A stretch of 64,000 nt of DNA from Plakobranchus ocellatus. Its lineage: Eukaryota; Mollusca; Gastropoda; Plakobranchidae. The translations under genes were made by a program, and so were the position numbers. The number at the start of each line of letters is the position of its first letter. Position 1 is the stretch's first letter. The DNA lies in contig BLXT01007646.1 in assembly GCA_019648995.1 (NCBI GenBank), positions 2,298,886 to 2,362,885 on the forward strand. Direction: 5' to 3'. Under the pieces are notes generated by a model. It was not told where the DNA came from. It saw nothing but the letters and a program-made list of their open reading frames with translations, and did no database searches. Of the stretch, positions 1 to 12,000 are shown in pieces.

Positions 1-459
1 CATATCCCAAAATATCTCTAGATGACGTTGACATCTATTTTTAGAACCGAAATTAAACGTGTTTCCCGACAAATCTAAAAATAACAGGGGTATGTCCAAC
101 TATTTTTGCACGGCCGGTTTGGGCCGGCTTGAATGGTAACGAGGCCTTTGGCTTGGGCCGGGTTGGGCCGGGATAAACCTAAGGCCTTGCCTGTTTTTCG
201 GCCGGGTTGGGCCGGTATAAACGCAAAAGGGTTAAACTTTGACCTGAGGTACTCTTTTGCATCAACAGGCTTAGTATCCTACTTCAACGGCATTAGCCGG
301 CACTTGGCTGGATTAGATCTAGATTTAGATCTAGATCTAGATATCTAGCTCAAGATTAGATTTATGCCTGTTCTTGATTGATTACATAAACAAATTAGGC
401 TAATTGTCTCTATAGATAGATTTAGGCCTTCATTTATCAAGACTCTCAAGTGGGAAAAG
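1..459. promoter_or_regulatory. Upstream region of HACD3
   Basis: This is the sequence before the first HACD3 codon. It should contain the promoter and 5' leader, but no TATA box or initiator can be assigned with confidence. It holds a GC-rich internal repeat at 112-220 and a GATCTA hexamer run at 316-348. The frame through 133-348 reads a DLDLDL tail only because of that hexamer. Confidence 0.4.
112..220. repeat. GC-rich direct repeat, GGGTTGGGCCGG units
   Basis: The block GGCCGGGTTGGGCCGG followed by tataaa/gataaa occurs twice about 47 bp apart, with looser copies upstream (GGCCGGTTTGGGCCGG). It stands out from the AT-rich surroundings. Confidence 0.7.
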
Positions 460-543
460 ATGGCGAACTCGCTGAGCCCCTTCGTCTATTGGGGACAATC
501 AAATGATAATGTTTCATTGAAAGTAGACCTGAGAGATGTTGAG
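460..543 (+). CDS. HACD3: HACD3 exon 1 (residues 1-28)
   Basis: ATG in the context aaaagATGg opens MANSLSPFVYWGQ, matching the start of the CS domain in vertebrate HACD3 (HVYWAQ). The exon ends with GAG before gtattg, phase 0. The next intron is 4690 nt. The start is chosen because it is the first Met of this frame and gives the expected domain start. Confidence 0.88.
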
Positions 544-3406
544 GTATTGATTATTGTATATTGGATTCTTAAATGATCAGTCGAAATCTAGAATCTAGAT
601 CTATGTAGGCCCCTACAGATCTATCCCCCTAAATTCTAAAACCATCTAGATCTAGATTTAGATTTTTAATTCCTAGATCTAGCTTTGTATTTTGTGGGCA
701 CCTACTTTTTTTTTTTAAGTGACTAATCTAGATATAGACAAGATCTAGATTAAATCTAGATCTAGATATCTAGATCTAAACTAGATCTAATCTAGATCTA
801 GATCTATTTTCCCAAAATCTTTTGGTTTCACTTCGAAGTTCGAGTGCATTGGGATGGCAGATCAAGATTATAACCCCAATAATTTAGAATGGATGTATAA
901 TCAGTGTCTGTTGCATTGTTAATTTTTTTTGTTCTTTTAAAAGGCCATGTAGATCTAGGTCACACGAAGAATAGAAGGGAGTAGGAAACCCCGCTGAGCC
1001 TTTTGTCTATTGGCCATACACGAGGAATCATAGGGATCTAGAAAATGGTTTGACTTTGCCTCTGCTTGTAGCACTTTAAAATGAAGTGGTTTCATCTGAA
1101 AGTCTGGTCTGTTCAGGAAAGTACGGTCAGACTGTTTTTCTGAGGTCGACCTTGTTTTTTCATTAGAATCTAGATCTAGATCTAGGTCTAAAGTAAAATT
1201 GCATCAAACCATACACTGCAAAATATTAATGAATTTTGCAGGCAATGTGCAATCAATGCTAAAGTCATTAAAAACATTTATTTAACAACTCAAAATCATA
1301 CTGTGTGATTATACAGATATGTTGCATTGAATTCAATACTAATAAATAGTAGACTAGATCTCAGGTCTCAGGCTATGTATCAGGAAACAGAGTGAGACTC
1401 TGGTCGCCATACTTATAATACAGTTATAGGCCCTAATAAATTTCGACTCGACTCAGGATAACTGTGGTCATGTATCCAATCATTGTTGAAATTATTCTTT
1501 GTCAAATTCCAGTTTTCCATGTAGATCTAGATATAGATATATTCAAGATGTTGATTTCACGATCGCCACCAATAAGCCAATTTCACCCTTGGAAAAAACC
1601 CATAGAATTTTGGAATATTTACTCGGTCACAACCTTGGATTGTGCCACAATTGCAAGATCGAGGAAATGGGGCTTGGATGTAAACAATGCCAGTTCCTGT
1701 CATAGATCCAAGATAAGTCTTGTCACAACATACAAACAGTTCTTCAAGCATTTATAAACTTACATATTAGTGAAAGTTGTCATCAATGTGTCCATTATGA
1801 GTGGTGAGTGGGTAAAAGGCTACATCACCTATTCTAGTTGATTGTTGGCTAGATTCGCCTTTGCATCCTGTATACACTATACAGGTTCAGGGTGAGACTG
1901 AAATAGCCAGGAAACAGCAAGGTCGTGGTTTTCTTTCATAGGTTAAATTTACACCGTGTCGATCTTCTAAACAATTTTTGTATGAATAGAAAATTGAAGG
2001 CTCTTTTGAACAACTTATTTTATTATTGTCGTTATTTCAATAAAAAGTGCTCAAATTTTGCCCCTTTTTTCAAAAACTTTAGTGTTTTGGTTTTTTTTCA
2101 CTTTTTGTCATCTGATCAAGACTAAAGATATTTGAGTTAACCAGCATTCATTTATGCAAATGAGTATCTAGGAGCCAGGAACATGTATTACTATTAGTGA
2201 TGTATTGGATGGCACTGTCAGTACACATTTTCGTCGCTGTGAATTTTGAAATACTCACTTTTTTCCACTTGCCCTTTTTCTCCAACATGATATAAAAGTA
2301 AATTGAAAACTCTGTTGAAAAGAGATTTTAATAAATTTTATTCTGGTGTAAATTTCATCTGATTCTGTGTGAAAAGAATGGTCGCTGTGCTTCTCTCTGA
2401 GCTCGCCAGAGGGGTTTTGGGTGCCTACTTTTAGTTCTTGTGCCTTTTTTAATTTGAAATCCATTCTCTCATATATAAGATCAGGAAAAAAAAGATAATC
2501 ACTAATTTTAAAAGCCTATCTGCAGCTTTGAAATGTTTAAAATGGGTCTTTAATGAAATTCTGAGATTCCGAACTCTGTACAGATTATAGGTCTAGATAT
2601 AATGAAAATTCGGAATTGTTTACATTCGTGCCCCAGTTAAGTTAAACGATGTGGCAAACCAGGTTAGAGTCATTAAAAAAAAGACGTCATTGCTGGAATT
2701 TTCCCTTGGCTGCACTAAGCTTATTTACCAGTCAGTTTATCAACTTTGGAGTCATAGCAACAAATCTCAGCAACCATGATCTTTGCCAAACTGTTTGTAA
2801 TTTGCTTGCAAACATGCATGTATTGTAGTTTCGATGTAATTCATATATTCTATTGTAGATGATGCCACAGTGAAAATATCTTGTTTGTTCTTGTTCCACT
2901 TTTTGTGTGTGGGATGCAAATCCCTGATGAAAATAAGACACTGGTTTCGCGACAGTGCTGGGGTACTGTCTGATTTGTTTATGTCTCTTTGAGAAAGAAT
3001 TACGTTTTATAAGTCTCTAGCAGTTATTAAAGCAGTTTAATTAGGCCTAGCTTTTTGTTTGCCTCTTGATATGGAACATATATTTAATTTGTTAGAGCAG
3101 TGGTCTTCAAACCAAAAGAATGGGTAAGTTTAATGATTCTATCCAGGTACTTGTTTGATTCAATTCAATTTCACTAAACTTCCTTAGAAGTTCTATACTT
3201 ATTATTACTAAGTGTATTTGTTTTATGGCATCTTGATTCCTGTTTGATACACTATCTTTAAGTTCTGCTGCACTTTTCAAAATTAAGTCTATTTGTTTTA
3301 TATCTTATAAACTATGAAGTCTGTGTATGATTTCAGAGTTTACTTTAGTTGTGTTTTTGTCCTTAAAAATTTTATTTTTTGGAATTTTTTAAAACATTTT
3401 TTTTTA

Positions 3407-3453
<47 letters not shown>

Positions 3454-5729
3454 CTCTTCTAATTCTATCTCTCTCTCCAATAAAAGGCCACAGATTCAGG
3501 GTTTAAGTATAAGAATGATAATATGAAAAAAGTGCTAAATCATTTTATTAAAAAAATAAGCTTAACAACTTGAACAATGGGCCGAGAAGAACGACCAGCC
3601 CATATATAATTTGTAAACAAACAAACAAAACCTGCTGACAGCTCTTCTCTGTAACAACGGTGACTCCACCAGGCAGCCTTGCGTTTGAAATATATACACT
3701 GTGTCAGTCAATTTTGTTTTACAAAGTTAAAGTTGGCAGTCTCTTTTACAATATTGACATGTATGCTATAATATATACATAAAACAGAATATGATTTTTA
3801 CCCTCTAGTGTTCTTCCTTTAAGTTGCATGAATTTTGTTGTGATTACTTTCATTGCCTAGATATTGTCCAATTATGCTGTATTAATAAATGTCTTTCCTT
3901 ATTGCCCATTTATGCCCATACTTGCAATGGAGATCTGGTAGTCTCAGGCATTAAATAACATTACTTCGTTTATTGCCAACATGTCAGTTTTTCTTTAGGA
4001 CTTTAGCAAGTGCCATTTGGGATTATACACCCATATTCATGACACATTATTCATATATTCATGGCAATCAAACCTTTTATAAGTAAGACGCAGACTGATA
4101 AGCTCAGATGCAGGCTTGCCTTATAATGTAATATTGCATAAATCTTGTTTTAATTTGTGTATATATTCTCAATATTATGCCTGGCCAAAGTATTGTATTA
4201 GAAGAAGACTTGATGTAAGTCATAATATTATGAACATTCTGTTAAGTCTCACAGTGGGGCTATTTTGTGCATTGTGGTGTTCTCTTAGTACAAATCTAGA
4301 TAAAGATCATTTTGCTGATATTTCAGTGTTTTGAAAATTTTTTTCTCCATCATTAGTTTGCTTAAATAAATCAAAGTTGATAACAATTTTTTTTCATAAC
4401 AGGGACTCACTTTTAAGATTCAACTTTTTTTATTCAGTACTAGAATAATCCTTAAATAATAGGAATTTTCTCATACTGAAATGTAATGCAATTCTTATCC
4501 ATGCAGCTGCTAAGTTGTTTACACTTAGCTGGAGTAAAGAAAATTGCTATTGAAATAGAGTTCATGTGTGAAAATTTCTGATGAAGTGATTATTTAGCGA
4601 TCCATTAATTATTATGACAGTTTTTTTTTTTTTTTTTCCCAAACTTACCCTGTTTTTTTACTCTGTAGATAGAGTTAAAGTGAGTAGCTATGTAGCACTG
4701 ACAAATGATTAGACATGCAAAATTGTATCATGGTTTAGAAATTTTTGAAAGATGCTCATGTATTTCAATTCAAACCCAATTTGTGATTGTATGAAGGAAA
4801 AGCATGTAGCTCTAAGTGAAATAAAAACATATATATGTTTTAACATTCAGGCACTAAAATTAGAAAAAAGCAATTTGTAGCTTCTGTTTAAAACCTCTGT
4901 GAAATATTGCAACTTACCTTTCGAAAAAGTTAATTATTTCAAATGTACTGCAAATTAACATAAAGAACATGCATGTGCCACATGACAACTGCAATTGATA
5001 ATTGTTGTTTCTCTGTTTTTGAAAGAATGAAAAGGGTTTAAATATTTAGCAGCATTCTCTAAGTATGTTTAGTATTGAAAATTACATTTCCAATAGTTAT
5101 ATTTTCAAAGTACAATAAAGCCAGAAGTTGGACACTGTAAAAATTTTGGACATACAATTGTTATTAAATTTTTTTTCCTCAGAAAATTTTCTGCTCATGG
5201 CTATTTTCTTTCTAAAAAATATATATTTCATAGGATGTCAATGTCAACCTCACAGAAGAAAGTCTCGACTTCAGTGCCCAAGGTCTGGGAATCAAGGGGG
5301 CACATCAGTACAGCTTTCATCTAGATTTTTATTTGCCTGTGGATCCTGAGGTAAATCACATAATTCTAAAGCAATTTTAAGAGAAGATTGTTAGCTATTA
5401 ATATATTACGGTATCTTTCAAGTTGTATATTTTGTAAAAGTATTGGGGGTTTTTTTTTCCTTCATTATGTAGAAATCTATACGGGTCAAATATGAATTGC
5501 TTCTTTTCTTTTCCCATTGAGTCCAACATGATAAACAATTAAATGAGAGGAAGAATCCAGATGACCTATTAGTCAAATCAATTTACTGATAAAACCTGCC
5601 ATAGGTTCCGGCGAGCTTTATAATAGTTAAAATGGGATAGAGTTTCTTTTTAATGCCAAATAGGATAAATACAAAATTTACTAATTTTTTTCTTATTTGC
5701 TTTTTGATAATGAAGTAAAAAAAAAATTT

Positions 5730-5780
<51 letters not shown>

Positions 5781-8700
5781 ATACATATACAACAACAAAA
5801 AATACTTTGGAACTGTGTTTAAATGACCAAGTATGTTGGTTATAATTTTTAAATAATCAGTTTATGGTCTCTACTGAAAATAATAATTCACCACATTTAG
5901 CCATTTTTTTAACAGACACCAACAATATGTTGATTCTGTGCCAAAGACAAATGTTTTTAACTTATTTTAAAAAGATAAAATCATGTCTTTTGTTCAAAAG
6001 TTGTTTTTACCAGACTCTTTCTTTTTAACTTTTATCTTCAGAGAAGCAGGTATCGCAAAACAGATATTGCTGTAGAATTTCAACTACAAAAAGCAGGCTC
6101 TGAGACCTGGCCAAGATTAACCTCTGAGAGGCTCAAACTTCCATGGCTAAAGATTGACTTTGACAAGTTTCCTTTGGACGATTCAGACAAGGAGCATGAC
6201 AGTGATATGGAAAATGGACAGGTTTGTTGAGGTTAAAACTGCTGTCGTTCACAAATGGCAAGATTCATCAGTTTCAATGATTTGAAAATAATCAATCAGT
6301 GCATAAAAAAAATTAAATGATATAATGCATATGAAATATTTTTGTAAAAAAGAAAGAAGTGATAATAATTTATCTTTTGTAGAAAGTAGGATGTTTGACA
6401 ACATCATAAATTTGAATAATTACCAACTATTTTTTAATTATGAAGTGCATTGAGCAGTTTAGCGTAAAGAGAAAAAAATAGTATCATAAGTTTTTTAATA
6501 GCCTTTTGGAATCTAGATTATTTTCATTGAGATCAGCGTTTGAATCAAAACCACACAGGTCTATTGAAGCTAGATTGTTTCCTTACTTTTGCAAATAAAG
6601 ACTTACAAATATTCATTCTTTATGTATATTCTGTGGATCACCCAAAGGTTCAGGTTTCTATATTTTTTGTTGTTTTGGTTTTTTTCTTTCTTTTTTTGTT
6701 TTTAAAAACCAGAAAGGAAAAGAACATTTTTTACTCATTCTAAGAATATGGTGTATTAATATTTTGAGTCATATTATTTATTCATGCTGTAAATTTGTTT
6801 TTCAGAATTCTCAGAGAGAGATGCTAGATAAAATTACTGCTGAAATTACTTCAAACCCCAGCAAAGGTATGTTCCCTTGCAGGTGATTATGTTGGTGATA
6901 CTATGCACTTGATGCACAAGACTTTTTTTATTAAAAAACTGGTATGTGGCTATGGTGGTATTATTTATACAAAGCTTCAAGTGCCATACTGATATTTCTA
7001 CTTATTTTGAGGACAAAAATCTTTTGCTTTACTTTATAATGAAATGTTTTCATAGATATGACAAATTGTTTTATTCTATTTTAATTTATGTTATTAAATA
7101 GTTGTCAGCTACCTAAAATCTTTTGTCTTTTTAATTGGGTTTATAAAATTTTTCAGTATAAACAATGCCTAGTTCTATCATGAAAATGCTAAAATTAAAA
7201 GGGTCTGAATTAGATAAATTTATAGATATTAACACTTTTTGTAACAAGCCTCCTAATAGATGAAATATCCCTATATGTTCCTCAACCAACCTATTAAAAA
7301 ATAAGGATAGTTAACACATTCCCTACCCGCCCAGATTTTCACCACTGGACCTCACTATGTTAGTTGTGCACTTAACTTGCTATAACCATGAGCAGGGGGA
7401 CCCACCTTGGGGTCTAGAAAATTACTAAAAATCCAAGTCAACTGACCCAACTTAGGGTAGGGAATGTGTTAAAAACCATAAAGGAGGTGATGCAAATAAT
7501 TTTGTATCAAACTTTCAGGAACTAAACATAAGAGTTGGGAAACATCAAACAATTGTGCCATGTCGTAGATAGTCATAGTGACCTTTTGATCTACTTGCGA
7601 ATTGGTGTTGTGTCATTAAAAAGTTAAGATGAAACTAAAAGAAATTTTAATAGTATAGCAATTTGAAAACTTGAAAAACTGTAACTACTGAACATGTATA
7701 CAGAAATATTAATTGAATCCAGAGCAAAATAATTGTAGCCTACATTTGTGTCTTGTGTAAAAAATATTTTTTGAACTAGTGAATCATTTTACCTATAAAA
7801 TCATTCTTTCCTTTATTTTAAAAAGGATTGGTTTTTTTTGTTCAATTTTATTCAGATTTGATTCAACAGGTTACACATTATGCAGTTCATTTGATTACAA
7901 ACACACATGCACACACAAGCGCCGCACAAGTTATATGTATATATGTTAGCTTACCATGAGAATTGTTTTTGATTTATTATAATTTTAGAAATGACAATAC
8001 CAGGAGCCCTTTGTATGTTTTAGTGAACCTAGCGAGCTTCTACTAAGTCCCAAAATAGACAAACACAGACCTGCCAACATTACGCTTTCCGCGTAATTTA
8101 TTACGCCGACAGGAAAAAAATTACGCCTTACGCTCAGAACCAAGAAAATTACGCTGAGTGGGGCTAGGCCTGACAAATCTCCTGAATCTGTCTTCCATTT
8201 CCTGCGATTTTCTTTCTCTTTACATTATACAAAAAACGCGGTATCGATCAAAAGCTCATCGCCATATTTTTGTTGTATCGGTCAAGAAGGCCTGCGTAGT
8301 TTTTATAGCCTTGAATCAGGTCTGCCAAGTGTCCCGCAACTAAAGAGAGAGTGTGTCCTGAAATATCATGAAAACCACTTTGTGACTTTTACTTTTTTCT
8401 CTTCTTTTAATGGATCTTCCGTACTCGGTGAGAATCACCAGTCGGTGTTGCATCACGATAATCCTATAGTCAATTAATTTTTTTTTCTCTTATTTCTTAA
8501 GTTTCTCAACCTACAAATTCACTTCGCCCACAGCTTGTAACTCTAATGCCCAATTCTAACCCAATGTTTAAAAAAAAAAAATGCCCTTTATTCCGGCTCT
8601 GAATAGAGTATTTACAAAATACAAACTGTGTAATTATATCCTCCATTGATAGGCAAACAAGTAAGCTATGGTAGTATGTAGGCCTATTGCACATCCAGTG

Positions 8701-8978
8701 CAAGGCCTAGTGTAGTAAGCCATGTCGGCAAAAGATCAAAGAAATTAGAGGTTGTTCCCCAACTTTATAGTCAGTCTTTGATCCGTTACAAGAGAAACTG
8801 GAGGTGCCGACAATGCACGCTTTTTAAGATTATAAAGATAAACACTAAACAGTTATAGTGATACAAACTGTCATTTCTATAATACTAGCCGAGGTGCCTG
8901 GCTCTACTTTTAAAAATCCTTTTTTTTATAGGTCTATACTGGTATATTAAACAATGCATTTAAGTCTACCAACCTAGT

Positions 8979-9025
<47 letters not shown>

Positions 9026-12000
9026 TCATTTTTATCGTGCTTATGCTATCCTTCTCTTTTCAGTTAGTTATAAACGTCGATATGAATGTCGCTTTTCAAT
9101 AACTTTTCCCTGATATTTTCTTATGCCAGTCGCTGTGTCTTTCTTTCTCTCCCTTCTTCTCTCTCTCCCTCTCTCTGAGTCTGATTGCCTCGTCCCCCCC
9201 CTCCGACTTACTTTCACTCTTGGTCTCTATTCTCTTTCTCTCTCGCACTCTCTCTTCAGCTCTCGCTTTTTCTTACATTCTGTCCGTCAGTCTGTCTGAC
9301 TACCCCCCCCCCTCTCTCTCTCTCTATCTCGCTCTCTCCCTCTGTTGCTCTTTCTATGTGTGTTTCTCTTTCTGTTGCTCCCTGTCTCTCTGACTCTCCC
9401 TCTCGTTGTCTCTCTCTCTCTCTGCTTGTCTGCCTCTTCCCCCCCCCTGTCGCTCCCTCTGTGAGTGTGTCTCTCTCTGTTGCTTCCTCCCTCTCCCTCT
9501 CTCACTCTCTCTTCTCTTTCTAGGCAAGATCAAGAGGCACATCTATTTCTATCTTCATCAAACTCAAATTTTTAGATGTATTAAGAGCATTTGATAGTGG
9601 TCTTAGATCAACTTAGTGGACTTGGATCTAGAGCAAAGCCCAGTCAGACGTAAACACATTGAACATTATACTTGATTTGTACTGTATCTGAACATTTAAG
9701 AAATAGGAGCATTTTCAACACTTTTTGCTATTAGAAAGAAAAAAAAAGTAATACAGTAACACAATCTAATCAATGGAAGTGCTAAAAGGGGAAACAACCC
9801 AAGCTGAAATATCAGCATTATTTTTTAAATAGGGTATCAATCATTAAATTTTACTGAAAATAGTTTTTCCGTTTTCTTGTTTTCTTGATTTTTTTAACTA
9901 GTGAATTTAGATGGTGTGCTTGTGGATAGGGTTATTGCCCTGCAAATAAAGTATGAAGTCAGTTTAACTAGGGCCAGTCTTCATAGAATTGGTTACAAGC
10001 TCTTAAAAAGCAATTTAAATATGCAGTAAATTATATTCATTGTGGAAACAAACAACATTCATTCTAATTCAAGTGTTGGAAATAGCTAGTTGACTGATTA
10101 TTTAAATGCAACTCCTGCAAAATATCATGGATTTCGTCTTTACTGACATATTGAAACATTGAACAAAGACAAAAAAAAAAGTACATGTATAACTGATTTT
10201 GACTATTACTAGGGTTGTATTAGATGCCGCTTCTGCCCCTCTTTCGGAAAAGTCCATGAATTACTCCGAGCTAGTCCAAAATACTCTTAATAGGCGTATG
10301 GATTACTCCGATGTACAATTTGGGGTTGGCAGGTCTGCAAACAATGTTGAGTGATAAGGCACAACACGTCAACAGAAAAAGATGTAGGTAAAATGATGTG
10401 AAAAGAACTTCTTTTCTTTTTGTAATATTGCAGTCAGTTTGTCCTTTATTGAAGCCAAGGATACGCAAATTCAATTGTTGCCTAAATCAAGAGCAAAAAG
10501 AGGAGATAAAAACCAAAAAACACAGTCAGAAGCTATTAGGGAGCATAGAAAAGTAATGATGATTTGGCAGCCTGATACAAGTCTGGCTTTGCAACTTTTT
10601 GGGGCAGAGTTTCGGCTTCACAAGGTTAAGATGAGAAACAGGGATCTTTCCAGCACACAGTAAGGCTCCCAAATACCAGATGCAAGACTCCGGATTCTGA
10701 CGACTTATATTTGTGCAATGGAAAAAGCATTAATAGAACACATAGTTGTGGAGACAACAATTTTCCTAACTGAACAAGATATTGGTTTAACAAGAAGGTA
10801 CTGCAATAAATGTGGCGTCAGTGACCCTTTCACAGTTTATCAGATGAATGATTTTCCCACACTTAGAAATTCTATCAATTCTAGTGATCTGTGGTGTCAC
10901 AAAGTAAGTCTTTTCTCAGAAAATTCCACAATTCCGGTGTACAGAGACCCAATCTATTTATCACTCCATACAACCAAGGTAGACAGTTTTCTTATTCCGG
11001 ACAAGAAGAATGTCTTGAGCACTAGGACTACAAAACAAGTCGCCAACAAGAGCACAACTACTCACCCAATAATTATATATGCTACCCAATTCCATTCAAT
11101 TTCAATACTGAGTTGCCTAGCAGGCGCACATGTTGGCCTAATAGCTATGAAATATGAACAACACCAGGCAATACCCACAAGAAGTTAAGGTTGAAAGGAA
11201 GAAAGTCATTACATTACAAGTGGCACTTATCCATTACGAAATTTAACTGTCGTTCCCAGTTTATATAACTAAACATTCGAAACAATTTATCATATTTTTA
11301 GAACCATTACGTTGAGAGGAAAGACTAGGAAGCCCTAGGTGGCAGATGAATAGTGCTGTTACATTAGCCAAGACAAATCTTGACTCTCATATACCAAAAA
11401 AACTACAATGGGGTTGGTGTTGTCAATAGAGCAATGAAATAAAAAGAAATCGCTACTTATTCCCCTATGTGAATATATGAGCAATCACCAAAAGGTGAAC
11501 CCCAGAATTATATTATACAAGCATTTTTGCCCGTTCAAATGAACGGGAAATGAAAAGACATTTTCCTGAACATAATTTACCTATCTTAGTGTCCCATTTG
11601 GTAAATAAAAACCAAGAAATACTTACTGATTTTGAAAAGTTATATTTGTGAGCATATAAATCAAGGTTTGCCTTAAACTATAGGCTGAAGAATAGCTTAT
11701 AACATTACGAATTTAAGCAGATTTCTCTAAACCTGAACAGGACCATAAACTACCTAACTTGGGTATACGTGCAGTAAACAAAATGCAAAGAACGATTGAA
11801 AAAAAAAAGTGAAAAATTCATGAACCAAAATGGGAACAAAAGAATTCGTCACCTGAATTGTAGCCTTATTCCAATATATTTCTTGATTGAGATTGAATGA
11901 TCACTGCTTTTGTAGCCAGACAAAAAAACTGACATTCTTTCACAAATGAAGTGAAAATCCCGCAACAAAAACATAAACCAAACAAAGGCGCTTTGCATAT

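Larger units (their letters stand above)
8066..10337. mobile_element. 2.3 kb DNA transposon relic with CAGACCTGCCAAC ends
   Basis: The left end CAGACCTGCCAAC (8066-8078) is repeated inverted at the right end (10325-10337), a perfect 13 bp. The direct repeat CAAACA immediately flanks both sides (8060-8065 and 10338-10343). The CAG ends look hAT-like, but the visible duplication is 6 bp, not 8; an aged 8-bp duplication or another superfamily is possible. No transposase frame was recognised inside. The interior holds CT microsatellites and the long pyrimidine tract. A second TIR-like CAGGTCTGCCAAG at about 8326 may be part of a nested relic. Confidence 0.65.

Noticed and set aside
133-348. Open frame ending in a DLDLDL repeat
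   Set aside because: The repeat is produced by the GATCTA hexamer tract; no splice or family support.
9185-9594. Ser/Leu-rich and Arg/Glu-rich open frames on both strands
   Set aside because: Translation of a polypyrimidine tract, not protein coding.
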